From HK1 sp965202735 (lineage in GTDB: Bacteria; Pseudomonadota; Gammaproteobacteria; HK1): DNA of 64,000 nucleotides. Under the pieces are notes generated by a model. The model made no database searches. It was not told the origin of the DNA and saw only the letters and a program-made list of their open reading frames with translations. The stretch covers positions 3,410,001 to 3,474,000 of the forward strand of contig OZ241844.1 in NCBI GenBank assembly GCA_965202735.1. Reading direction: 5' to 3'. The first letter of the stretch is position 1, and each line of letters opens with the position of its first letter. Of this stretch, positions 43,402-52,427 are shown one piece after another. Position numbers and translations under genes: made by a program.

Positions 43402-43779
43402 CTACGGGTGGTACTGCTCCAGCACGATGCCGGGAATGCATTTGTAGTGGCGGACGTTCGCGGTCATGAGGGAGGTGCCGGACTGCACGGCGGAAGCGGC
43501 GATCAGTGCGTCCGCAACACGCATGCCGTCCGACAGGGCGTAGCTTTCGATGTACGTTGTCGCCCGGTGGCCGATGTCCTCCGTGAGGGGGAGCACCCGC
43601 CACCCGTTGAGCCGAATCGTGTGACGCAACGAGCGGAGTTCTTCCTTGTCACGGACACCCTGGACGAGCTCCATGCAGGTCACCGCCGACAATTCGACGG
43701 AGAGGCATTCCCGAACGGCATCCCGGGCCGAGCTGCGTCCACGCATGAACCATATCAATACGTCGGTATCAATCAGCAT
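43402..43779 (-). CDS. vapC: VapC-type PIN-domain toxin
   Basis: This 125-residue ribonuclease toxin has the first catalytic Asp in LIDTDVLIWFMRG, then SAVTCMELVQGVRDKEE with the conserved Glu, and MRVADALIAASAVQSGTSLM with the later acidic residues. Its start overlaps the end of the antitoxin gene by 11 bp, so they are translationally coupled. Unlike the other PIN genes in the window it appears complete. Confidence 0.9.
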   Translation of the reverse strand: MLIDTDVLIWFMRGRSSARDAVRECLSVELSAVTCMELVQGVRDKEELRSLRHTIRLNGWRVLPLTEDIGHRATTYIESYALSDGMRVADALIAASAVQSGTSLMTANVRHYKCIPGIVLEQYHP

Positions 43780-44023
43780 GCCACCGTCTCTTGCGCAGGC
43801 CTCGAACATGGGCGTCCACGTCGCTCAGGTCGTCGCGGTCCGCCCACATGCCGAAGGCGGGAAAGCTCCCCTCGCCGCGGTGCGTCGCCTCCCCCTCGGC
43901 CTCGATACCCACCAGCCTTGCCCGGGGCTTGCCACGGTAGGTGATGATTACCGGTTCACCTCGGTCCAGGTGCGCCAATACTTCTCCCACCCGGCTTCTC
44001 AGTGTCTTGGCGGTGATCTCCAT
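43769..44023 (-). CDS. Phd/YefM-type antitoxin
   Basis: This 84-residue antitoxin begins MEITAKTLRSRVGEVLAHLD, with PVIITYRGKPRARLVGIE as the rest of the DNA-binding domain and a C-terminal tail that should wrap the VapC partner. ATG 44023 is chosen for AGGAG at 8 bp over the upstream ATG at 44053. It likely autoregulates the pair. Confidence 0.88.
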   Translation of the reverse strand: MEITAKTLRSRVGEVLAHLDRGEPVIITYRGKPRARLVGIEAEGEATHRGEGSFPAFGMWADRDDLSDVDAHVRGLRKRRWHAD

Positions 44024-44232
44024 TTCGAGTGCTCCTGCAAATGTCACTTCCAAGTGTACACTGTGAGCGAGCCGCTGACGCAGACCAGGCTTGCCGCCGG
44101 AACGGTTTCGAGCGGCGAATCATAATCCTGTCATAAACAATCCTTGGGTGATTGCGGCGCCGGACTGGACGATAATCGGGCGGCACTCGAGGATTCCGCT
44201 GACGATCGACAGCGGCCCGGAGAACCACTTCC

Positions 44233-45021
44233 ATGTTCACCCACAATCCCTTCGCCGAGCTCCCGGCGTTCATTGCGCCGGCCGTCATGCAGGCGTACGT
44301 CATCGTGATGATCGTCCTGGTGGTGGCCGGCACCGTGTTCGACATCATTCACAAGGGAAGCGCCAGATACTTCTTCGAGAGCTGGCGCAGCTCGACGAGC
44401 AGGGGGTCGAGGCGGGTCGGCGGCGGAGAGCTGGCATCGCTGGCGGTCCGGACGCTCTGCGTGGAAGTGCTGACTTCGGCGGAGTTCTGCACCGTGCGGC
44501 GGAGGATCGCCCACCTCCTGACGATGTACGGCTTTCTCGCCTACGTCGTCACCACCGCGGTCATGGTCTTCGGCTATCCGAGCGCGGACCCTCCGGCGCC
44601 GCCCGTCCTGCCGGTGCTGTGGCACGTCGGGGCGCTGATGGTCTGCGCCGGCGGATACTGGTTCTGGTTCGTCATCCGCGCCGACGTCTCGGCCGAGGGC
44701 AGCTCGCCGTTTCGCGTCATGCACGCGGACCTCTTCATCCTCTCGCTCCTCGCGAGCGTGACCCTGGGGCTCGTGTGGTCGTTCCTGCAGGGAGCGGGCG
44801 CATCGGGGTGGACCGGCGTGCTCTTCATCCTCTACGTCATCGCGACCACCGTGCTGTTCGGATCGGTTCCCTGGTCCAAGTTCGCGCACATGTTCTTCAA
44901 GCCCGCCGCGGCGCTCCAGAAACGCGTATCCGAAGCGGACGGGTCGCGAAGCAGCCTGCCGCCACCGGCCGACAAGCCGGAGGTGTTCGGCAGCGCCCGC
45001 CGGCTGCCCCAGAACTACTGA
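44233..45021 (+). CDS. aprM: AprM, membrane anchor for APS reductase
   Basis: AprM is the membrane protein thought to pass electrons between AprAB and the quinone pool in sulfur oxidisers that lack QmoABC. The 262-residue protein has about five membrane helices (near residues 17-38, 93-114, 125-148, 166-186, 193-214) and no signal peptide. It heads aprM-aprB-aprA, with 45 bp to aprB. The assignment rests on topology, length and position. Confidence 0.88.
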   Translation: MFTHNPFAELPAFIAPAVMQAYVIVMIVLVVAGTVFDIIHKGSARYFFESWRSSTSRGSRRVGGGELASLAVRTLCVEVLTSAEFCTVRRRIAHLLTMYGFLAYVVTTAVMVFGYPSADPPAPPVLPVLWHVGALMVCAGGYWFWFVIRADVSAEGSSPFRVMHADLFILSLLASVTLGLVWSFLQGAGASGWTGVLFILYVIATTVLFGSVPWSKFAHMFFKPAAALQKRVSEADGSRSSLPPPADKPEVFGSARRLPQNY

Positions 45022-45066
45022 AGCGCCGCCGAATCTCTCCGTTCCCCCGACAACTGGTCGAATCCC

Positions 45067-45528
45067 ATGCCAACTTTCGTCTACATGACCCGCTGCGACG
45101 GCTGCGGACACTGCGTGGATATCTGTCCATCGGACATCATGCACATCGACAGGACCTATCGCCGCGCCTACAACATCGAGCCCAACATGTGCTGGGAGTG
45201 CTACTCCTGCGTCAAGGCCTGCCCCCAGAACGCCATCGACGCCCGCGGCTACGCCGACTTCGCCCCGCTGGGGCACAGCGTGCGGGCGCTGCGCGAGGAA
45301 GCGAAGGGCACGATCTCCTGGCGCATCGAGTTCCGGGACGGACGGGTGAAGAACTTCGTCTCCCCGATCCGGACGACCGCGTGGGGGTCGATCCCGTCGC
45401 CGGCCGAGCTGCCCGCGCCGGGCGCCGACGCCATGCGGTCGCAGGAGCTCGCGCACGAGCCCGATGCCCTCAACATCGCAAGCCTTCCGGCGTTGACGCC
45501 GGACCAGCTCAGGCAGGGAGTGGTCTGA
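45067..45528 (+). CDS. aprB: APS reductase beta subunit
   Basis: Iron-sulfur subunit of dissimilatory adenylylsulfate reductase. The 153-residue protein carries two [4Fe-4S] motifs: C10-x2-C13-x2-C16-x3-C20-P and C42-x2-C45-x2-C48-x3-C52-P. A C-terminal tail wraps the alpha subunit in known structures. It transfers electrons from the FAD of AprA. The stop overlaps the aprA start (TGATG), giving coupled, equimolar translation. Confidence 0.96.
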   Translation: MPTFVYMTRCDGCGHCVDICPSDIMHIDRTYRRAYNIEPNMCWECYSCVKACPQNAIDARGYADFAPLGHSVRALREEAKGTISWRIEFRDGRVKNFVSPIRTTAWGSIPSPAELPAPGADAMRSQELAHEPDALNIASLPALTPDQLRQGVV

Positions 45529-47372
45529 TGGGACTGTTCAACCGGCGGAAGACGGTATTCGTGGATGCGGACGTCCTCGTGGTCGGCGGCGGCATGGCCG
45601 GCTGCGGCGCCACCTACGAGTCCCGGTACTGGGGACGCGATCTCAGGATCGTGTGCGTGGAGAAGGCGAACATCGAGCGCAGCGGCGCGGTCGCCCAGGG
45701 CCTGTACGCCATCAACTGCTACATGGGCATGCAGTGGGACGAGAACCAGCCCGAGGACCACGTCCGGTACGCGCGCAACGACCTCATGGGCCTCGTGCGC
45801 GAGGACCTCGGCTACGACATCGCGCGCCACGTCGACTCCACCGTGCACAAGTTCGAGGAGTGGGGCCTGCCCATCATGCGGGACCCCGAGACCGGCCGCT
45901 ACCAGCGCGAAGGCAAGTGGCAGATCATGATCCACGGCGAGAGCTACAAGCCGATCGTCGCCGAGGCCGCCCGCAAGGCGGCCACCGAGGTCTACAACCG
46001 GATCATGGTGACCCACCTGCTGATGGACGAGGGCAAGTCCAACCGGGTCGCCGGAGCCGTCGGCTTCAACGTGCGCACCGGCGACTTCCACGTCTTCCGG
46101 GCCAGGGCGGTCATCGTCTGCGCCGGTGGCGCATCGCACATCTACAAGCCCCGCGCGGTGGGCGAGGGCATGGGCCGGACGTGGTACGCACCGTGGAGCA
46201 GCGCCTCCGCCTATGCGTTGCCGATCCTCGCCGGCGCGAAGATGACGCAGATGGAGAACCGGATCGTCCTCACCCGGTTCAAGGACGGCTACGGCCCGGT
46301 CGGCGCCTACTTCCTGCACCTCAAGACCTACACCGAGAACGCCTACGGCCAGGAGTACGAGTCCCGGTGGTACGACCACACCAGGGCGCTGGTCGGGGAC
46401 TACGTCGACCGGCACCCGGTGCCGACCTGCCTGCGCAACCATGCCTTCCTCGAGGAGGTGAAGGCGGGCAACGGGCCGATCCGCATGGTGACGAAGGAGG
46501 CGTTCCAGGACCCCCACAAGGAGACCGTCGGCTGGGAGAACTTCCTCGGCATGACCATCGGGCAGGCGGTGGTGTGGGCGTCCCAGAACATCGATCCGAA
46601 GCACATCAATCCGGAGCTGACGACTTCGGAGCCCTACGTCATGGGCTCGCACGCCACGTGCTCCGGCGCCTGGGCGAGCGGACCGTCGGACTACGCGCCC
46701 GACGAGTACCAGTGGGGATACAACCGCATGATGACCGTCGACGGCCTGTTCGGCGCCGGCGACACCATCGGCGGCACCGCCCACAAGTTCTCGTCCGGCT
46801 CCTTCACCGAGGGCCGGATCGCGGCCAAGGCGGCCGTCAACTACGTGATGTCCCTCGGCAACGAGCAGCCCCGGGTCGGCGAGCGGCAGTACGAAGACCT
46901 CGGGCGGGTCATCTTCCAGCCTCTGGACAACTACAGGGTCGGCCGCAACGAAATCGTCGCGGGCACCGTGTCACCGAGCTACATCCTGCCCATCAACGGT
47001 CTCCAGCGGCTGGAGAAGCTCATGGACGAGTACGTCGGCGGCATCAGCGCCCACTACACGACCAACGAGCCGCTCCTCACCCGGGGGCTGGAGCTGCTGG
47101 GGATGCTGAAGGAGGACCTCGACCACCTCGCGGCCGAAGACCTGCATCAGCTTCAACGGGCGTGGGAGCTCCACCACCGCGTCCTGGCGTCGGAGTCGGT
47201 GGCGCGGCACACGATGTTCCGCGAGGAGACCCGGTGGCCGGGGTACTACTACCGCGCCGACCATCCGAAGCTCGACGACGACGAGTGGCACTGCTTCACC
47301 CTGTCGCGCTACGACCGGCACTCGGGCGAGTGGGAGCTGGAGAAGGCTCCGGTCTATCACATCGTGGACTGA
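45528..47372 (+). CDS. aprA: APS reductase alpha subunit
   Basis: This 614-residue flavoprotein interconverts sulfite plus AMP and APS; in this context it most likely runs towards APS (sulfur oxidation). It has the FAD motif VLVVGGGMAGCGA (Gly20-22), ERSGAVAQGLYAINCYMG near the flavin, and the substrate-site region FGAGDTIGGTAHKFSSGSFT. Length is normal. The last 17 bases around the stop codon are tandemly repeated (47360-47393). It converges with sat. Confidence 0.97.
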   Translation: MGLFNRRKTVFVDADVLVVGGGMAGCGATYESRYWGRDLRIVCVEKANIERSGAVAQGLYAINCYMGMQWDENQPEDHVRYARNDLMGLVREDLGYDIARHVDSTVHKFEEWGLPIMRDPETGRYQREGKWQIMIHGESYKPIVAEAARKAATEVYNRIMVTHLLMDEGKSNRVAGAVGFNVRTGDFHVFRARAVIVCAGGASHIYKPRAVGEGMGRTWYAPWSSASAYALPILAGAKMTQMENRIVLTRFKDGYGPVGAYFLHLKTYTENAYGQEYESRWYDHTRALVGDYVDRHPVPTCLRNHAFLEEVKAGNGPIRMVTKEAFQDPHKETVGWENFLGMTIGQAVVWASQNIDPKHINPELTTSEPYVMGSHATCSGAWASGPSDYAPDEYQWGYNRMMTVDGLFGAGDTIGGTAHKFSSGSFTEGRIAAKAAVNYVMSLGNEQPRVGERQYEDLGRVIFQPLDNYRVGRNEIVAGTVSPSYILPINGLQRLEKLMDEYVGGISAHYTTNEPLLTRGLELLGMLKEDLDHLAAEDLHQLQRAWELHHRVLASESVARHTMFREETRWPGYYYRADHPKLDDDEWHCFTLSRYDRHSGEWELEKAPVYHIVD

Positions 47373-47583
47373 CCGGCATCGTGGACTGACCGGCCGGTGC
47401 AACGCCCCGGGCGGCGCGCCCTTGCGCGTCAGCTCCTGCGCCCTTCCCCGGCGCCCCGCGCCCGATGCCGCGCGGGCGGGAAGCGCCTCCGCCGTCTCGC
47501 AGCGCGCGAGCCGCCACCCGCACGAGGTCCGAGGGCGACTCGATCCTCTTCAGCTCCGCCCGGCCGGGCTCCCCGGCTTCGCC

Positions 47584-48843
47584 TCAGGCGCCGGAATGCC
47601 CCTTGAGCTCCACCTTGACGTTCTCCTCCGCCGACAGGCCCTCGTAGTACCCGCGCAGGATGCGGAGAACCTCGGGGCGGCTGAAGGTGTCCGGCACCTC
47701 GTCGCCCTCCGAGAGCATCTTGCGCAGCTTCGTCCCCGAGAGCAGCAACCGGTCCCGCGGGTCGTGCGGGCAGGTGCGCATCGACGCCATCTGCGCGCAG
47801 CGGTCGCACCAGAAGGTCCAGTCGATCCGGATCGGCTGCGTCTCCAGCGACCCCGCGTCGATCTCGTCGAAGATGTGGTGGGCGTCGAACGGGCCGTAGT
47901 AGTCGCCGACCCCCGCATGGTCGCGCCCGACGAGCAGGTGCGAGCAGCCGTAGTTCTGGCGAAACAGCGCGTGCAGCAGCGCCTCCCTCGGCCCCGCGTA
48001 GCGCATGTCGAGCGGATAGCCGGCGTGCATGACGGTGTTCGCGACGAAGTAGTGCTCGATGAGTGTGTCGATGGCGCGGGCCCGCACCGGGGCCGGGACG
48101 TCGCCGGGCTTCAGGTTGCCCAGCAGCGAATGGACGAGCACCCCGTCGCAGATCTCGATCGCGATCTTGGCCAGGTACTCGTGCGAGCGGTGCATCGGGT
48201 TGCGGGTCTGGAACGCGGCGACGGTGCTCCAGCCGTTCGCTTCGAACCGGGCCCGGGTCTCGGCCGGGGTCAGGAACAGCGCGCCGAACTCGTCGGGGAA
48301 GCTTCCGGCGGAGAGCACCGTCAGGCGCCCGGCGATGTTCACCTCGCCCTGCTCCATCACCATCCTCACCCCGGGATGTTCCGGGTCCGTGGTGCGGAAG
48401 ACCGAGCGGCACTCGTGGGCCTTGTCGATGGTGTACTTCTCGGAGACCTCCAGGATCGCCATCGGCGCCGGGCCGCCGTCGCCATCACTATCGCTATCGC
48501 TGTCACTATCGCCGGGGCCGGGGCCCGTCAGCGCGACCTCGTCGCCGGCCGCGATCGCGGCGGCGGCGCCGGCATCGACCGACAGCGTGATCGGGATGGG
48601 CCAGAACAGGCCGTCCGCGGTGCGCATCTCGTCGCACACGCCGCGCCAGTCCGCCTCCCCCATGAAGCCGGCGAGCGGGGTGAACCCGCCGATCCCGAGC
48701 ATCACGATGTCCCCCGCCTCGCGCGAGGTGACCCGCACCGCGGGCAGCCGTCCCGCCCGCTTGCGGGCCTCGGCGAGCGCCTCGCCCTCGGGCATCAGGG
48801 GCCGCAGTGACGCACCGCCGTGCGGGCGAACGAGACTCGCCAT
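47584..48843 (-). CDS. sat: Sulfate adenylyltransferase (ATP sulfurylase)
   Basis: Homo-oligomeric Sat converts APS and pyrophosphate to ATP and sulfate in sulfur oxidisers, completing the pathway begun by AprBA. The 419-residue protein has QTRNPMHRSHE (212-222) and GRDHAGVG (306-313), the nucleotide and APS sites, and a Cys/His-rich C-terminal segment (FWCDRCAQMASMRTCPHD). An acidic run of Asp-Ser repeats at residues 112-121 interrupts the N-terminal domain. Start 48843 follows GGAGG. Confidence 0.95.
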   Translation of the reverse strand: MASLVRPHGGASLRPLMPEGEALAEARKRAGRLPAVRVTSREAGDIVMLGIGGFTPLAGFMGEADWRGVCDEMRTADGLFWPIPITLSVDAGAAAAIAAGDEVALTGPGPGDSDSDSDSDGDGGPAPMAILEVSEKYTIDKAHECRSVFRTTDPEHPGVRMVMEQGEVNIAGRLTVLSAGSFPDEFGALFLTPAETRARFEANGWSTVAAFQTRNPMHRSHEYLAKIAIEICDGVLVHSLLGNLKPGDVPAPVRARAIDTLIEHYFVANTVMHAGYPLDMRYAGPREALLHALFRQNYGCSHLLVGRDHAGVGDYYGPFDAHHIFDEIDAGSLETQPIRIDWTFWCDRCAQMASMRTCPHDPRDRLLLSGTKLRKMLSEGDEVPDTFSRPEVLRILRGYYEGLSAEENVKVELKGHSGA

Positions 48844-49278
48844 CGAAAGCACCTCCTGGCCGTGGCTGCGCGGACCGCGGGAGGTCTTTCGCGGGGCACT
48901 TCCCTCCCCGCAGACCTCCTGGCCGCATGTGCGGATCATGGACCGGGCCGGACTCGCTCGTCGAACAGGTCACGCCATCCGCGAACGGTGCCGGGATTCG
49001 CCGACCGGTCCCGATGTTCGGCGTGCGTGCCGCACCGAACCGGCATGGCCACGGACCGCCGTGCCGTTCACCGGCGCCGGCACGGGGTCCGGCCATCGCT
49101 TCGCGGGCTGGCGCCAGATGCGCGACGGGACCGCCTGCGTCAACGATAGGGAGATGTTCGGCCAGGGCAAGCAATTTTCTCTTGAGCCGGCATAAGCTAC
49201 GCTTATCGGCGGGGAGGGAGACGGAAGGACGAGCGACCGACGGGACCCGCCGGCCGGGCCGTGGCGCGGGGGTGGAGC
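48844..49278. other. Intergenic between sat and TIR repeat
   Basis: About 435 bp without a recognised gene; it should hold the sat promoter on the minus strand. A 65-bp offset copy of the sat ribosome-site region (ACCTCCTGGCCG at 48851 and 48916) is present. The stretch near 49170-49210 is AT-richer (AAGCAATTTTCTCTTGAGCC), a plausible promoter for the plus-strand regulator. Confidence 0.4.
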
Positions 49279-49398
49279 GGCAATTCCCGCCGGGCGGGAA
49301 CATGTCCTCGAAATCCCATCGCCCGGGCGCTCCGGTGGTCGAAGTCTCGCCGGAATCCCCCCGCGGTACGGCCTCTCCGGGCGTCGGCGGGAATGGCT
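49279..49398 (+). repeat. 120-bp TIR repeat
   Basis: Full copy with somewhat diverged ends, lying upstream of the LysR gene. Confidence 0.8.
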
Positions 49399-49519
49399 GC
49401 GGGTGGAGAAGCCGGAGAGAGCGCCGGGAGGACGATCGGCCGATGAAGCTGCCAGCCACCCGTACCGGAGCCGTTTCGCCCCGGCGCCCCGCCGCGCGCC
49501 CCTCCCCGGAGCGCGCACC

Positions 49520-50413
49520 GTGATCGACCGCCGCCTGCAGGTGTTTCACGCGGCCGCGGAGCTCAACAGCTTCACCCGCGCCAGCAAGCGGCTGCACATG
49601 ACCCAGCCGGCCGTGACCTTTCAGATCCGCCAGCTCGAGGAGCATTTCAACACCAGGCTCTTCGACCGGGAGCACAACCAGATCGAGCTGACCGCGGCGG
49701 GACGGCGGCTGGAGGAGTACGCGAGCCGCATCCTCGCGCTGTACGCGGAGATGGACGGTGCGCTCAGGGAGCTGACCGACGACATGGCCGGCACGTTGAT
49801 GCTGGGCGCGAGCATGACCATCGCGGAATACGATCTGCCGAGGCTGCTCGTGGACTTCAAGCAGCGGTTCCCGGAGGTCGGCATCAACCTCCTGATGTCC
49901 AACACCGACGGCATCGTGCAGATGGTGGTGGAGAACCGGATCGATCTCGGGCTCGTCGAGGGCCCGGTGCACAACCGCAGCCTCGCGGTGCGGCGCTACG
50001 ACGTCGACCGGCTCGTCGTCGCCCTCCCCCCCGGACACGCGCTCGCCCACGAGCCCCGCATTCCGTTCGGGGCGTTGCGCGGGGTTCCGCTCATCCTGCG
50101 CGAGGAAGGCTCCGGCACCCGGGAGGTGTTCCTCGAGCACGCCCGGGCGGCCGGCCTGTCCCTCGAAGACTTCGACGTGGTGATGGAGCTCGGGAGCCCC
50201 GAAGCGATCAAGGGCGCGGTCGGAGCCGGCCTCGGCGTCACCGTCATTTCGATTGCGACCCTGCGAAAGGAGATCGAGCTCGGCACGCTGCGGGCCGTGG
50301 ACCTCGACCCGCCGGTCGAGCGGCCGTTCTCCTTCGTGCACCAGAAGCAGCAGTTCCGGGCCCCCGTCGTCGAGGAGCTGCTGCGTTTCGTGACCGGTGG
50401 CGCGCCCGCCTGA
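49520..50413 (+). CDS. LysR-family transcriptional regulator
   Basis: This 297-residue regulator has an N-terminal winged helix (RLQVFHAAAELNSFTRASKR, then LHMTQPAVTFQIRQLEEHF) and a C-terminal effector-binding domain. GTG 49520 gives the family start; the open frame upstream is repeat sequence. It is divergent from sat, so control of sulfur genes is possible, but similar regulators (CbbR type) control carbon fixation and no operator was identified. Overlaps the next gene by one base. Confidence 0.88.
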   Translation: MIDRRLQVFHAAAELNSFTRASKRLHMTQPAVTFQIRQLEEHFNTRLFDREHNQIELTAAGRRLEEYASRILALYAEMDGALRELTDDMAGTLMLGASMTIAEYDLPRLLVDFKQRFPEVGINLLMSNTDGIVQMVVENRIDLGLVEGPVHNRSLAVRRYDVDRLVVALPPGHALAHEPRIPFGALRGVPLILREEGSGTREVFLEHARAAGLSLEDFDVVMELGSPEAIKGAVGAGLGVTVISIATLRKEIELGTLRAVDLDPPVERPFSFVHQKQQFRAPVVEELLRFVTGGAPA

Positions 50414-51345
50414 TGCCGGCCGGAACGCCGCCGCGTCGTGCGAGCCGGCCGCGAACGCTCCGTCCCCGCGACGCGCACGGCGTGTTGCTGGCGCTGCTCT
50501 CGGCGGTCGGGCTCGGACTCGCGATCGCGATCGCACGCTATGCCTACGAGGGCGGCACCAACGGGCTGACGGTCGCCGTGGTGCGCTCGCTCGCGCTCGC
50601 CGGGGCGCTGTTCGTGTACTGCCGGGCGACGGGGCGCACGCTTGGCCTGCGGCGCACGGACCGCCTGCGCTGCGCGGCGCTCGGACTGCTGATGTCGATG
50701 GGGTTCTACGGAAACGTCGGCGCCGTGGAGTTCATCTCCATCGGGCTGACCGCGTTGCTCTTCTTCACCTTCCCGCCTCTGATCGCCCTCATCCAGACGG
50801 TGACGGACCGGGCCTGGCCCGCCCCCGCGAAGGTGGTCGCGGTCGCGACGGCATTCGCGGGGCTGGCGACGATGCTCGGGGCGTCGCTCGGCGCGTCGGA
50901 CCCGCGGGGCGTCGCGCTGGTGCTGGGCGCCGCGGTCGCGGTGGCCCTGAACTCGGTGGGGATGGTGCGGCTCGCGGGCCACATCCATCCGCTGGTGGCG
51001 ATGTTCCACATGGCGGTAACGGCGGCCGTCGCGTTGCCGGCGCTGGCGCTCGCGACCGGCAGCGTGCAGCTCCCCGTGTCCGGAGCCGGGTGGGCCGGGA
51101 TGCTGGGAGTCGTCACGTTGCAGTGCGTATCGCTGCCGCTCTACTACGTCGCCGTCGCCCGGATCGGGGCGCTGAAGGCCGCGATGCTCACGAACGTCCA
51201 GCCGGTGGTCAGCATCACCGCGGCGCGCGCCCTGTTCGGCGAGCTGCTGGGCGCCACGCAGCTCGTCGGGGGAGCGATGGTGCTCGCCGGGGTCATGCTC
51301 ATGCAGTGGCACGACGGGCGATCGAGGCGCCGGCCGGCGCCCTGA
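50413..51345 (+). CDS. EamA/DMT-family transporter
   Basis: This 310-residue drug/metabolite-type permease has about ten membrane helices in two EamA repeats (GVLLALLSAVGLGLAIAIA at the start; LYYVAVARIGALKAAMLTNV in the second half, a typical EamA helix pair). Substrate unknown. Start overlaps the LysR stop (TGATG), so the two are coupled. Its last codons begin a 60-bp tandem repeat. Confidence 0.88.
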   Translation: MPAGTPPRRASRPRTLRPRDAHGVLLALLSAVGLGLAIAIARYAYEGGTNGLTVAVVRSLALAGALFVYCRATGRTLGLRRTDRLRCAALGLLMSMGFYGNVGAVEFISIGLTALLFFTFPPLIALIQTVTDRAWPAPAKVVAVATAFAGLATMLGASLGASDPRGVALVLGAAVAVALNSVGMVRLAGHIHPLVAMFHMAVTAAVALPALALATGSVQLPVSGAGWAGMLGVVTLQCVSLPLYYVAVARIGALKAAMLTNVQPVVSITAARALFGELLGATQLVGGAMVLAGVMLMQWHDGRSRRRPAP

Positions 51346-51495
51346 ACACGGTCCGGGAGACCTCCGCGGCTTGGCCGATGCCGGCGGCGCCGGCCGGCGT
51401 CCTGACCGCGGTCGGGGAGACGGCCGCGGCTTGGCCGATGCCGGCGGCGCCGGCTGGCGTCCTGACCGCGGTCGGGGAGATCTCCGCGGCTTGAT
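51327..51495. repeat. 60-bp tandem repeat starting in the transporter gene end
   Basis: Units start at 51327, 51387 and 51447 with GCGCCGGC(C/T)GGCG; the third is partial. The first contains the stop codon of the transporter. Confidence 0.85.
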
Positions 51496-51528
51496 GTCGA
51501 CCGGGAGTCCGCTTCTCCACGGAGCCGC

Positions 51529-51649
51529 AGCGATTCCCGCCAGCGCCCGGAAGAGGCCGTACCGTGATGGGATTCCGGCGCAATTTCGCCCCTCGGGGCG
51601 TCCGGTCGAGGGGATTGCAGGGGCCTGTTCCCGCCTAGCGGGAATGGCT
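51529..51649 (-). repeat. 120-bp TIR repeat (first of tandem pair)
   Basis: Full 121-bp copy; a second copy follows after 17 bp in the same orientation. Confidence 0.88.
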
Positions 51650-51666
51650 GACGGGGCCGTTTCTCC

Positions 51667-51786
51667 AGCAATTCCCGCCAGCGTCCGGAGAGGCCGTACC
51701 GTGGCGGGATTCCGGCGCAATTTCGCCCCTCGGGGTGTCCGGTCGAGGGGATTGCAGGGGCCTGCTCCCGCTTGGCGGGAATTGCT
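51667..51786 (-). repeat. 120-bp TIR repeat (second of tandem pair)
   Basis: Full copy with near-perfect ends (AGCAATTCCCGCCAGCG and GGCGGGAATTGCT), highly similar to the neighbour at 51529. Confidence 0.88.
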
Positions 51787-51890
51787 GACGGGGCCATTTC
51801 TCCCTACGGGTCGCCTTCGTGAAGCGGTACACTGAAGGGTGACTCGGCCGCCCTGCATCCATCGTCACCCCGACCGCCACGTCGACCGCG

Positions 51891-52343
51891 ATGAGCGAGA
51901 CCCCGGATTCATCCCCGACCGCCGGCGAAGGTGCCCGCGCGCCGCTGCTCGCATGGAGGCCGGAGTACAGCCTCGGCATCCCGGACGTCGATCACGAGCA
52001 CCGGGCGCTGTTCGACCTCATCAACGAGCTGCACGCACGCCTGTACCAGCCCGGGTCCGAGAACACGGTGACGGACTTCCTCGGCGAGCTGTTCTCGAAG
52101 ATCTCCAGCCACTTCGCCCTGGAGGAGAAGCTGATGCGCGACGGGCGATACGCCGAATTCCCGGCGCACAAGGCGGACCACGAGCGGCTCCTCGACGAGA
52201 TCCGGGACCTGATGGACGACTACGAGGAGGCGGGGTACGCGGACCTCGATCGGTTCGCCGGAGATCTGGAACGCTGGTTCTCCGTGCACTTCTCGACCCA
52301 CGACGCCGCCCTGCACCGGTGGGATGCGCCGCCGCCCGCCTGA
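51891..52343 (+). CDS. Bacteriohemerythrin
   Basis: This 150-residue oxygen-binding di-iron protein has all expected ligands: His37 (DHEHRALFDLIN), His74 and Glu78 (HFALEEKLM), His93 and His97 (HKADHERLLDEI), His133 and Asp138 (HFSTHD). No signal peptide, so it is cytoplasmic. Possible roles are oxygen storage or delivery, or NO binding. It stands alone downstream of repeats. Confidence 0.93.
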   Translation: MSETPDSSPTAGEGARAPLLAWRPEYSLGIPDVDHEHRALFDLINELHARLYQPGSENTVTDFLGELFSKISSHFALEEKLMRDGRYAEFPAHKADHERLLDEIRDLMDDYEEAGYADLDRFAGDLERWFSVHFSTHDAALHRWDAPPPA

Positions 52344-52427
52344 CCGCCACTCCTCACCGAAGCCTCTGCGCAGGAATAATGTATAACATCCCGATCAAGA
52401 AATTGCATATCGATATCCATGAAAAAA

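Noticed and set aside
51529..51786. Two similar 120-bp units with a short spacer, considered as CRISPR-like
   Set aside because: Units are far too long, only two are present, the spacer is 17 bp, and no cas genes exist. They are copies of the dispersed TIR element.
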